From the NCBI GenBank assembly GCA_031761405.1, contig JASEVX010000008.1, forward strand, positions 73,014,723-73,078,722: 64,000 nt of DNA, in the 5' to 3' direction. The DNA comes from Serripes groenlandicus (Eukaryota; Mollusca; Bivalvia; Cardiida; Cardiidae). Within the stretch, counting starts at the first letter, position 1, and each line of letters begins with the position of its first letter. Below, one piece after another: positions 11,230-21,916 of the stretch. The notes below the pieces were generated by a model. It saw only the letters and a program-made list of their open reading frames with translations, did not search any database and was not told the origin of the DNA. The translations under genes and the position numbers were made by a program.

Positions 11230-11502
11230 ATTTGTTTGTTTGTTTGTTTGGAGTTTAACGCCGCTTTCAACAGCTTTGGTCATATCACGGCGGTCAGTGC
11301 ACCTACCCATGTTTTCCTGGCTTTCCCACACCAGTACTTACACAACATTCTTTCGAAGCCACTGACTACTTTCTCACATAGATCAGAGGTGAGAGGCAAT
11401 GGAAAACATCGCCCGAAAGAATGTCGCCGCAACCGGGTATCGAACCCGTGACCTCCAGATCACGAGTCAGATACGCTACCAATTGAGCTACCCGGCCGGG
11501 TC
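11230..11502 (-). mobile_element. Full-length tRNA-headed SINE with Meta-like core
   Basis: The head (minus) has an A box in gtagctcaattggtagcgta and a B box ggttcgatacccgg. The body has the same gccgtgatat core, and the tail is (caaa)n. Target duplications tacatctccat lie at 11217-11227 and 11503-11513. Blocks 2 (about 16270) and 3 (about 24630) show the empty site. Confidence 0.85.
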
Positions 11503-11792
11503 TACATCTCCATGGAAAGTGCTGACCAAGGATCATGATCATTTTCTGTACTTTTTACTCTAGTTTCTCTTTTTAATAAAATAAAGAATGCATTGAAACG
11601 ACACTTTCTTTATAATTTGATCACGTTTATTTCAGAATTTGGCAACCCATACACATATAGAAATACTGATAAGTATGTGTTTACTGAAACAAATAGTTTT
11701 TCATATTTTTCATAACCACGATGTAAAAAAAAATGTTCAAATTTGTTCAATCATGATCCTTGTCAATCCCTTCAGCGCTTTCATATTCATAC

Positions 11793-11900
11793 CTTTTGAA
11801 CAATTTTGTCCATAATATCCCGATGAACAGCTACATGTATAGGCTGTGTCCCCGTTCACACAAGCTCCATTCACACAAGGGTCCGGGTAACAATAATTGA
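11793..11900 (-). CDS. EGF-like exon, type B, copy 1 (phase 1 to 1, 108 bp)
   Basis: It encodes VNYCYPDPCVNGACVNG, then YTCSCSSGYYGQNCSK, with six cysteines. The acceptor is TGCACAG and the donor is AAAG|GTATGA. It is closer to B copy 3 than to B copy 2 by residue. A SINE (11230-11502) sits in the intron about 290 bp downstream in gene sense. Confidence 0.86.
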
Positions 11901-12518
11901 CTGTGCATATAATATATATATATGTTATCAACTCAACCTTTTCAATTGTACGTGGCACAAAGTTTGACACTTATTTTCTCCTTTTCTTTTCTTTTTTAAT
12001 AATGTTTTCACCAAAAAACAATAGATTTTCCATTTCTCTAATGAAATAGTTCAAGTTTGTTCATTTTGCACAATTATTTTAGCTGAGCAGACAACTTTGA
12101 AAAACATATCGCTAAAATATTGAAAATCTCTGACAATATATGTCAGTGTAAGTATAATTTCAAAATGAGTTTAAAACATTGTGGCAAAAAGAGAAACTGC
12201 TCAGAAAGTTTTTTGCTGGAGAAGAGTTAAAATGATAAAATGTTCTTTGTATAATAGAGACAATAATCTAGATGACACATATTTTATTTCAATCCCATGA
12301 AAAAGTAAAGAAGTTTGACAAGTTTTCATTGAATGTAGTCAACTTGTATTAAAGTGAGTATTGTCTGTTTGCAAGATTGCAAGGCCATATGTTGCGAAAG
12401 CTTTTATTTACTATTTGTAAGGCTTTTTGCATAAATGGTATAAGATTTGTCTTTTCTGTGTTAATTGAACTTTCACAGTGATATGAACAATATATGAGCA
12501 GTGCTGTGTAAACCTATC

Positions 12519-12690
12519 TTAACCCTTTAATTACCACATACAACAAATCTATTGAAAGCATCTAAGCAAAATTATGGAAAATCTCTATAAGGGAAAGTTT
12601 ATTCATTGAAAAGAGTTGAAAACTGCATGGCCACAATATTTTCAAAAGTCACCTGATGCAGAGGCATTTACACATGGTAAAGGGTTTATG
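12519..12690. mobile_element. TTAA MITE whose right end starts a minisatellite
   Basis: TTAAccctttaattaccacat, interior ggaaaatctctataaggg, right part cacctgatgcagaggcattt ... aaagggttta, immediately followed by ten further 54-bp copies of that right end. Confidence 0.65.
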
Positions 12691-13247
12691 TCATCATTAC
12701 AGTCATCTGATGCAGAGGCATTTACACATGGTAAAGGGTTAATGTAATAATTAATGTCATCTGATGCAGTGGCATCTACACATGGTAAAGGGTTAATGTA
12801 ATAATTAAAGTCATCTATTGCAGAGGCATCTACACATGGTAATGGATTAATGTAATAATTAAAGTCATCTGATGCAGAGGCATCTACACATGGTAATGGG
12901 TTAATGTAATAATTAAAGTCATCTGATGCAGAGGCATCTAAACATGGTAAAGGGTTAATGTAATAATTAAAGTCATCTGATGCAGAGGCATCTACACATG
13001 GTAAAGGGTTAATGTAATAATTAAAGTCATCTGATGCAGAGGCATCTACACATGGTAGAGGGTTAATGTAATAATTAAAGTCATCTGATGCAGTGGCATC
13101 TACACATGGTAAAGGGTTAATGTAATAATTACAGTCATCTGATGCAGTGGCATCTACACATGGTAAAGGGTTAATGTAATAATTAAAGTCATCTGATGCA
13201 GAGGCATCTACACATGGTAAAGGGTTAATGTAATAATTACACATGTC
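12645..13247. repeat. 54-bp minisatellite, about 11 copies
   Basis: Same unit as 7254-7595 with scattered variants (catttacaca, gcagtggc). Duplicated locus; copy number differs (11 against 6). Confidence 0.86.
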
Positions 13248-13833
13248 CATCCATGCTAAGGATCAAAATAGATACTGCTTTACAAAAAAAATATGAAAAT
13301 TCTATAATTGATTGGCAGAGCAAGATCAGACTGTGAAGATGTGCTTGATGATCTGGATCTAGACTGGTCCGATATATGCTTCACAATTTGTTTTCATATA
13401 TTTATATGTGAACTGACCTTGTTATACATTCTTATGCAACAATTCAATTTACACTGACTAAACAAAACAACACTGAATTAGTGAATTAGTCAATAAATAG
13501 AGTAGATGTATCACTTAATATGTTAACATTTATCTAAGCACTCATCAAACTGTTAAAACATTTATAAGCATCTTTTTAAAAACTCTACATCAATGCTGAT
13601 TTGCAGTTTGACACCGACATAGAAAAGTTGGCCAACCACTATGTTGTGAACTTCAGATTAATGGTCATTACCAGATAGTTTTAGCCATTTTGCGTGAAGT
13701 ATTAGTTGAAAATAAAACAATTCCTCCTTATAACATATTTTGAATGCCCCCTCTTTCACCGGTATAGTAGCCAGGCGCATCTATTATATTGATGTTCCTA
13801 GAATTGACTATACCAAGCTGGACAAGTCCATTA

Positions 13834-15110
13834 AACAAGAGGGCCATCATGGCCCTAGTTCGCTCACCTTAATTATACAATGTACTGCAATGCAAAACAC
13901 ATCAAGACAATTATTCTGAATGCAACCTCCACAGTTTTAACAAGATTTTCCTTCATTTGGCCTAGTGATTTATATTCTTTTAACTGATATGACCCATATT
14001 CCAAAATGGACTAGATACCATCAAGGAAACATTCTGACAAAGTTTCAACTTGCTCAAAGTAAAAATGCAGCCTCCGGAATTTGAACAATATTTTCCTTTA
14101 TTGACTTTGTTTCTGACCCAATATGACCCATATTCGAACTTGACCTAGATATAATTCAGAGAAACATTCTGACAAGCTGCTGAAGCAAAAAATGCAGCAT
14201 CCAAAGTGTTAACAAGATTTTCCTTCAATTTGACCTAGTGACCTATTTTTTGACCATACATGACCCATATTCGAACTTGGCTTAGATATCATTTAGCTCA
14301 ACATTCTCATCAAATGTCAAGCTGCTGTAGCAAAACATGTATCTTCTACAGAGTTAACAAGATTTTCCTTCAACTTGGCCTAGTGACCTAGTTTCTGACC
14401 CAATATGTCCCATATTCGAACTTGACCTAGATATCTTTAAGACAAACATTCTGACAAAATTTTAAACTTCTGAAGCAAAAATGTGGACTCTAGTATTAAC
14501 AAGATTTTCCTTCAATTGGACCTTGTGACCTACTTTTTATTCCAACATGACCCATGTTCAAACCTGACTTACATATCATCAAGACAAACATTCTGATAAA
14601 GTTTCATCATGCTCAGGTTAAAAATACAAAAATGCGGACTCTAGTATTAACAACATTTTCCTTCAATTTGGCCTAGTGACATAGATTCGGACCCAATAAG
14701 ACCCATATTCAACCTTGACCTAGATACTGTAAACTGCTGAAGCAAAAATTGCAGCCTCTGGAGTGTTAACAAGATTTTCATTCAATTTGACCTAGTGACC
14801 TACTTTTTGACCTGACATGACCCATGTTCGAACTTTGACTTACATATCATCAAGACAAACATTCTGATTAAGTTTCAACATGCTCAAGTTGAAAATACGG
14901 CCTCCAGAGTGTTAACAAGATTTTACTTCAATTTGACTTAGTGACCTTGTTACCTCATATTGCCCAGTTTCGAACTTGTCCAAGATTTAATGGAGATGAA
15001 TGTTCTGATACACTTTCATGAAGATTGGATGCAAAATGTAGCCTGTAGAGTGTTAACAAGCCCAAATGTTGACGATGCACGACGCACTTTGTGCATAGGT
15101 GAGCTAAAAA
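13834..15110 (+). mobile_element. Block 2 copy of the 8204-9891 element, hairpin damaged
   Basis: Head and M (cgctcacct) intact. The tail jumps from gacgatgcacgacgcac to tttgtgcataggtgagct, so the proximal hairpin arm and GACG tract are deleted. The array is shorter than in block 1. Confidence 0.7.
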
Positions 15111-15367
15111 GTCAGCATTGAAAGAATAAAGAAGAGGGTTAAGATGGTTTTAACTTGAAGGAGTCAAAGATAATTATATCAGGAATCTAAAAAGTCTATT
15201 CATCAAAATCGTCTCACTCAAACTCTCAAAAAAAATGCATACAAGCTTGTATTTTAGGTCTAAAAGAACAAATACCTCTCCAAAATTGATTTTGAGTCAC
15301 AATTCCATGCAATTATTTTAGTTAATTGTTATAATTATACATTTTTTCAAATCAGATATATCTATAC

Positions 15368-15478
15368 CTTGGCTACAATTTTGTCCTAAAAATCCAGTTG
15401 TACAATTACAAAAATACTCTGTTTCCAAGGTAACACATGTTCCATTTTGACAAGGGTCGTCTGGGTAACAATAATCCA
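15368..15478 (-). CDS. EGF-like exon, type A, copy 2 (phase 1 to 1, 111 bp)
   Basis: It encodes VDYCYPDDPCQNGTCVT, then EYFCNCTTGFLGQNCSQ, with six EGF-spaced cysteines. The acceptor is TATACAG and the donor is CAAG|GTATAG. It lies about 1.1 kb downstream, in gene sense, of B copy 2; the A-B order repeats in each block. Confidence 0.86.
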
Positions 15479-15863
15479 CTGTATAAAGCATGAATGAGAT
15501 GTACATGAGAAATCAAGTGATATGAATATAAAAGGTGAATAATATAATATACTTTATTCTTAGAGAATAATCATGCGATACCTTAGCCTTAGTTTTAATG
15601 ACAAATGAATATTTGTAAGGTTATTATCAAGATGTGTATAGTGTCTCAAACATTAACGCTCCAATAACACAGGTTATGTAATGCTTTATTGTTCCAGGAA
15701 ATTTACTTATTAGTTATAGGGACATAACCCTGCCTTTGTTAAAAATATTTCACATATTCATATTGAATTTGAAACAAGGCTAAGGTTTGCATTAAGAAAC
15801 AGTATTGAGCTTACTGAATTACATTATAATATGATTGCTGATGAAATTGCAAGAAAAATTATG

Positions 15864-16048
15864 TTAACCTCTTCCCACAAATGACAAATCTTTAGTGGAT
15901 GGCTTTGTAGGGTAAAAAATAAACACATAAATATGAAAAAATCTCTCCAAACGCAAGTTTAATTAATGCATTGAATTTAAAACAATGTATTCAAAAGGCA
16001 TCTGATGCAAATGCATAACAAATGCATCTACAGGTGGGAAGGGGTTAT
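15864..16048. mobile_element. Diverged TTAA MITE, block 2
   Basis: Orthologue of 10617-10795, uninterrupted. Confidence 0.63.
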
Positions 16049-16555
16049 CTGATAAAGACTATTAAATGACCAGAGATGAGGTGTTTACCATTATAAATAT
16101 ATGTTATGTAAAAAAGGTCTAGTGGCAGATACAAACATGGGGATTAATGCAAATGAGCCTTCACTTCTCTCCAATCTTACAAGAATAGAAAGTGTTAGCT
16201 TCATTTAACACTATCCCATTAGTAGACACGTTTTGACGCATATTGAAGGAATATGCATTCTTTACACTGTTATATCTCCATGGAAAGTGCTGACCAAGGA
16301 TCATGATAATTTCTTTACTTTTCACACTAGTTTCTCTTTTTATTAAAATCAAGAATGCATTGAAATGACACTTTCTTTATAATTTGATCACGTTTATTTC
16401 AAAATTTTCCCATACACATATAGAAATACTGATAAGTATGTGTTTACTGAAACAAAGTTTTTTCATATTTTTCATAACCACTATGTGAAAAAAAAATGTC
16501 CAAATTTGTTCAATCATGATCCGTGTCAATCCCTTCAGTGCTTTGATATTCATAC

Positions 16556-16663
16556 CTTTTGAACAATTTTGTCCTATATATCCTGATGAACAGTTACATG
16601 TATAGGCTGTGTCCCCATTCACACAAGTTCCATTCAAACAAGGGCCCAGGTAACAATAATTGT
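16556..16663 (-). CDS. EGF-like exon, type B, copy 2 (phase 1 to 1, 108 bp)
   Basis: It encodes DNYCYLGPCLNGTCVNG, then YTCNCSSGYIGQNCSK, with six cysteines. The first two exonic bases are AC rather than TG, so the joined codon becomes Asp in place of Val. YPDP in the other B copies is YLGP here. The donor is AAAG|GTATGA. It is the most diverged B copy, but its frame and splice sites remain intact. Confidence 0.83.
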
Positions 16664-16915
16664 CTGTATGCATATAATATGTATATATGTTATCAAATCA
16701 ACCTTTTCAAATGTACATAGTACAAAGTTTGACACTTATTTTCTCCTTTTCTTTTTTTTTTTAATAATGTTTTCACCCAAATACAATATTTTTATAGATA
16801 AATTTAAATTTTCCATTTCTCTAATGAAATAGTTCAAGTTTGTTCATTTTGCACAATTATTTTACATTGTTCTATTCTCAAGGTTTTCTTTTCAAAAGAG
16901 CAAAAAAAACAGAAA

Positions 16916-17149
16916 TTAATCCTTTACTAAATACAACGAATCTGAGCAGACAACTTTGAAAAACATATCGCTAAAATATTGAAAATCTCTGACAATATAT
17001 GTCAGTGTAAGTATAATTTCAAAATGAGCTCAAAACATTGTGGCAAAACGAGAAACTTGCTCATGAGCAATTTCTCCATTGCCACAATGTATTAAAAAGT
17101 TGTCTACTGCAGATGCTTCAAAATGTATTTACATGTTGGCAAGGGTTAA
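16916..17149. mobile_element. TTAA MITE in block 2
   Basis: TTAAtcctttactaaatacaa to ttggcaagggTTAA. Core tgctcatgagcaatttctcc. Its block 3 counterpart is 25274-25507, so it predates that duplication. Confidence 0.75.
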
Positions 17150-17239
17150 AATTTATGTTCAGAATTACAATACCAGAATTCATCAACAAACAACTGATTT
17201 GTAACATAACATCAAACACCACTTCAATCACAATTTTAA

Positions 17240-17609
17240 AGTGACTGAACTCCAGATACCCAACTGTCGAAAAAAAATAAAATTTCCAATTTTAAGAAAA
17301 TAAGTGTTATTTTGGTATTTGGGGCATTAAAATATGATAACTGACATATTACATACCCCTATAATCGGTGAGATTTTCTTGTTTTTGATACTTTTTCCAA
17401 CGCAAATTCTACCCTGTCAGTAACGGGGTAAGTATTTTTAAATAGGAAACCCCTTCATCGGGACAATTGAAAATGACTCAAGTTCACTTTATTGATAAAA
17501 AACGATACATTTTCTACCCTGGTTTTACTTGGATAACATAAAGAATAACATTTAGGGCGAATTCAAGTTTTTTTGTTGTTCTTTTCGTGCCATCTGGATT
17601 TCAGTTGCT
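17240..17609. mobile_element. Second TTAA MITE family, private to block 2
   Basis: Left end AGTGACTGAACTCCAGAT, right end (reverse) AGCAACTGAAATCCAGAT, flanked by TTAA (17236-17239 and 17610-17613). Block 3 has the empty site attttaacaaataattt at about 25592. No ORF. Confidence 0.8.
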
Positions 17610-17766
17610 TTAACAAATAATTTCCCGTCACCATAGTCTTCATACGATAATTTTGAAGTTGTCTGTATAAATTGTCAACATCAATAACAATGCTGACATA
17701 TTGCTAATTAAAATATTGATACATAGTTGAAAACATTGTGGGAAATGAGGAAATCCTTTTAGAAAT

Positions 17767-18000
17767 TGTTCCCTTTCCCTCATACGACAATTCTGCAGCA
17801 GACGACTTTGAACATATTTTGTCAAAAAATGGAAAATCTCTTTAATTGAATGGATAACCTAGCTATGACTAAAAGTGGAAAACATTGTGTCAAAAGGAGA
17901 AATTGCTCTTTTTGAGCAATTTCTTCTTTTGTCACTATGTTTTCAAAAAGCTGTCTGCTGCAGAGGCGTCAGAAAGTGTCTATATGAGGGAAAAGGTTAA
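17767..18000. mobile_element. CCCTTTCCC MITE private to block 2, left TTAA lost
   Basis: tgttccctttccctcatacga to tatgagggaaaaggTTAA. The matching block 3 region (about 25755-25800) has only a short sequence. The left flank is not TTAA, so a deletion accompanied or followed insertion. Confidence 0.65.
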
Positions 18001-18185
18001 AGAAAGGATTGTTCGTTTCAGTGTACTATCGAAATTTCATTCATTGAGTGAAAAGCAAGGATGATATTTTCAAAAGTGGCGATGAATTTTCATACCTTTT
18101 CAACCGTGTATTTTAACCATATTTTTTAAATGTAAAGGATTATAATTATTTTATTTGGCAATATACGTATACCGGGGATTTATAG

Positions 18186-18307
18186 GATTGAAGCCATTTG
18201 CAAATGAAATTATGTCTGATGTCGCTTATCTTCGAAGAGAAAATTTCAGTCACAATGGGTCCACTCGATTTACACTGCCTGCAAACTTATTGCAAAAAGG
18301 ACAATGT
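18186..18307 (+). CDS. Candidate exon on the opposite strand (unrecognised)
   Basis: A 122-bp segment lies between a TTTATAG acceptor-like site and a strong GTAAGTATG donor. Phase 1 start, open for 40 codons; it includes RRENFSHNGSTRFTLPANLL. A second copy in block 3 (25943-26064) is equally open; the three differences I see in the frame are one Leu/Arg change and two silent changes. I do not recognise the peptide. Forty open codons can occur by chance, and the upstream pyrimidine tract is weak, so this could be non-coding. Confidence 0.28.
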
Positions 18308-19143
18308 GTAAGTATGAAAATCTAGCTTCATTCCTGTTTTCCTCCCTTCTAATGCAGATTTGAACTTTCCTGAGTAGTTATTAATATCAAAATCATTCGA
18401 GTTAGAGAAAGATATTGCTTATACATATACTATACTATCTCTTAAGCAATAGATCCACAGTAAAGAACAGATTATTGCATACGTGTAGAAATATATGTGG
18501 ATTTGTGTATTCATTCAATGACATCACTGGTAAAGGGAAGTAAGGCTCATCAATTTACGAACTTTCAATCATATTTTGTTTCCCCTTGATAGGAAAGATA
18601 TTCTTTCTTTGTAAATTTATCATAGATCTAGCATTAATGATTGATGATCTGGATCTAGACTGGTCCCATATATGCTTCACAATTTGTTTTCATATATTTA
18701 TATGTGAACTGACCTTGTTATGCATTCTTATGCAATAATTCAATTTACACTGACTAAACAAAACAACACTGAATTAGTGAGTTAATCAATAAATAGAGTA
18801 GATGTATCACTTAATATAATGTTAACATTTATCTAAGCACTCATTAAACTGTTAAAAAATTTATAAGCATCTTTTTAAAACTCTACATCAATGCTGATTT
18901 GCAGTTTGACACCGACGTAGAAAAGTTGGCCAACCACTATGTTGTGAACTTCAGATTAATGGTCATTACCAGATAGTTTTAGCCATTTTGCGTGAAGTAT
19001 TAGTTGAAAATAAAACAATTCCTCCTTATAACATATTTTGAATGCCCCCTCTTTCACCGTATAGTAGCCAGGCTAGTCAGGCGCATCTATTATATTGATG
19101 TTCAGGACTAGAATTGACTATACTAAGCTGGACAAGGTCATTA

Positions 19144-21085
19144 AACAAGAGGGCCATGATGGCCATAGTTCGCTCACCTTAATTATACAATGTACTGCAA
19201 TGCAAAACACATCAAGACAATTATTCTTTATGCAACCTCCAGTGTTAACAAGATTTTCCTTCATTTGGCCTAGTGATCTATATTCTTTTACCTGATATGG
19301 CCCATATTACAACATGGACTAGATACCATCAAGAAAACATTCTAACAAAGTTTCAACTTGCTCAAAGTAAAAATGCGGCCTCCGGAGTTTGAAAAATATT
19401 TTCCTTTAATGACCTTGTTTCTGATTCTACATGACCCATATTCGAACTTGGCTTAGATATCAATTAAACTTCAGAAGCAAAAATGCAGCCTCTAGAGTTT
19501 TAACAAGATTCTCCTTCAATTTGACCTAGTTACCTACTTTTTGACCCAACATAACCCATGTTCAAACTTGACTTACATATCATCAAGAAAAACATTCTGA
19601 TAAAGTTTCATCATGCTCAGGTTATAAATGCAGTATCCAGTGTTAACAAGATTTCCCTTCAATTTGGCCTAGTGACCTAGTTTTTAACCTGGCATGACCC
19701 ATATTTGAACTTGACCTACATATCATCAAGACAAACATTCTGATAAAGTTTTAACATGCTCAAGTTGAAAATGTGGCCTCTAGATATCATTTAGATAAAC
19801 ATTCTGACCAAATTTCAAGCTGCTGTAGCCAAAAAGCGGCTTCTACAGAGTTAACAAGATTTTCCTTCAATTTGGCCTAGTGACCTAGATTCTGACCAAA
19901 TATGACTCATATTCAACCTTACCCTAGATATCTTTAAGACAAACATTCTGATAACATTTTAAACTGCTGAAACAAAAATTGTGGCCTCTAGGGTGTTAAA
20001 AAGATTTTCATTCAATTTGACCTAGTGACCTACTTTTAGACCCAACATGACCCATATTCGAACTTGACCTACATATCATCAAGACAAAGATTCTGATATA
20101 GTTTGAACATGCTCAAGTTGAAAATGTGGCCTCTAGTGTTAACAAGATTACCCTTCAATTTGGCCTAGTGACCTAGTTTTTGACCCAACATGACCCATAT
20201 TCGAACTTGGCCTAGATATTATTCAGCTCAACATTCTGACCAAATTTCAAGCTGTTGAAGCAAAAATGCTCCTTCTACAGAGTTAACAAGATTTCCCTTC
20301 AATTTGGCCTAGTGACCTAGTTTTTGACCCAATATGACCCATATTCGAACTTGACCTACATATCATCAAGACAAACATTCTGATAAAGTTTTAACATGCT
20401 CAAGTTGAAAATGTGGCCTTTAGAGTGTTAACAAGATTACCCTTCAATTTGGCCTAGTGACCTAGTTTTTGACCCAACATGACCCATATTCGAACTTGGC
20501 CTAGATATTATTCAGCTCAACATTCTGACCAAATTTCAAGCTGCTGAAGCAAAATGCTCCTTCTACAGTGTTAACAAGATTTCCCTTCAATTTGGCCTTT
20601 GACATAGTTTTTGACCCAATATGACCCATATTCGAAATTGACCTAGAACTTTTTAAGACAAACATTCTGACAAAATGTCAAACTCCTGAAGCAAAAATTG
20701 CAGCCTCTTGAGTGTTAACAAGATTTTCATTCAATTTGACCTAGTGACCGACTTTTTGACCCGACATGACCCATGTTCAAACTTGACTTACATATCATCA
20801 AGACAAACATTCTGATTAAGTTTCAACATGCTCAAGTTGAAAATGTGGCCTCCAGAGTGTTAACAAGATTTCCCTTCAATTTGACCTAGTGACCTAGTTT
20901 TTGACCTCATATGGCCCAGTTTCAAACTCGTCCAAGCTTTGATGGAGATGAATGTTCTGATAAACTTTCATGAAGATTGGATGCAAAATGTAGCCTCTAG
21001 AGTGTTAACAAGCCCAAATGTTGACGATGCACGACGCACGGACGCCGGACAAAATGTGATCACAATAGCTAGGTGAGCTAAAAAT
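19144..21085 (+). mobile_element. Block 3 copy of the 8204-9891 element, hairpin loop deleted
   Basis: Head and M intact. The tail keeps gacgcacggacgccggac and cacaatagct, then passes directly to aggtgagctaaaa, removing the loop and inner stem. It has more units than block 2, including a duplicated pair near 20040-20560. Confidence 0.7.
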
Positions 21086-21340
21086 TCAGCATTGAAAGAA
21101 TAAAGAAGAGGGTTAAGATGTTTTTAACTAGAAGGAGTCAAAGATAATTATATCAGGAACCTCACGTCTATTTATCAAAATCGTCTCACTCAAACTCTCA
21201 AAATAAATGCAAACAATTAAGCTTGTATTTTAGGTCTAAAAGGACAAATACCTCTCCAAATTGATTTTGAGTCACAATCCCATGCAATTATTTTAGTTAA
21301 TTGTTATATATATATTTTTTCAAATCAGATATATCTATAC

Positions 21341-21451
21341 CTTTGCTACAATTTTGTCCTAAAAATCCAGTTGTACAATTACAAAAATACTCTGTTTCCA
21401 AGGTAACACATGTTCCATTTTGACAAGGGTCGTCTGGGTAACAATAATCCA
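21341..21451 (-). CDS. EGF-like exon, type A, copy 3 (phase 1 to 1, 111 bp)
   Basis: It encodes VDYCYPDDPCQNGTC, then EYFCNCTTGFLGQNCSK, with six cysteines spaced as in EGF. The acceptor is TATACAG and the donor is AAAG|GTATAG. It is nearly identical to the copies at 15368-15478 and 10135-10245, as expected for recent segmental duplication. The other A copies end in CAAG (Gln), this one in AAAG (Lys). Confidence 0.86.
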
Positions 21452-21916
21452 CTGTATAAAGCATGAATGAGATGTACATGAGAAATCAAGTGATATGAAT
21501 ATAAAAGGTGAATAATATAATATACTTTATTCTTAGAGAATAATCATGAGCTACCTTAGCCTCAGTTTTAATGACAAATGAATATTTGTAAGGTTATTAT
21601 TGTCTCAAACATTAACGCTCCAATAACACAGGTTATGTAATGCTTTATTGTTCCAGGAAATTTACTTATTAGTTATAGGACTCAACCCTGCCTTTGTTAA
21701 CAATATTTCACATATATTCATATTGAATTTGAAACAAGGCTAAGGTTTGCATTAAGAAACAAGTATTGAGCTTACTGAATTACATTATAATATGATTGCT
21801 GATGAAAATGCAAGAAAAATTATGTTAACCTCTTCCCACAAATGACAAATCTGCAGCAGATGGCTTTGTAAAAATAAACACATAAATATGAAAAAATCTC
21901 TCCAAATGCAAGTTTA

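Larger units (their letters stand above)
7610..13255. repeat. Tandem segmental duplication, block 1
   Basis: The anchor gatctggatctagactggtc recurs at about 7701, 13350 and 18646. Block 1 contains the array element 8204-9891, A exon 10135, MITE 10617-10795, a private SINE (11230-11502), B exon 11793 and the 54-bp minisatellite at its right edge. Confidence 0.85.
13256..18645. repeat. Tandem segmental duplication, block 2
   Basis: It is collinear with block 1: array element 13834-15110, A exon 15368, MITE 15864-16048, B exon 16556. Private to this block are the TTAA MITE 17240-17609 and the MITE 17767-18000, both absent at the matching points of block 3. Confidence 0.85.

Noticed and set aside
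11430..11500. A tRNA gene (A and B boxes, cloverleaf-like)
   Set aside because: The tRNA-like part is joined to a SINE body with tail and target duplications and is absent from the paralogous blocks.
12642..13250. A 202-codon ORF with 18-residue repeats (SDDFNYYINPLPCVDASA) and the similar 117-codon ORF at 7245-7598
   Set aside because: Both are translations of the 54-bp minisatellite derived from a MITE end; copy number differs between duplicates and nothing suggests selection on the protein.
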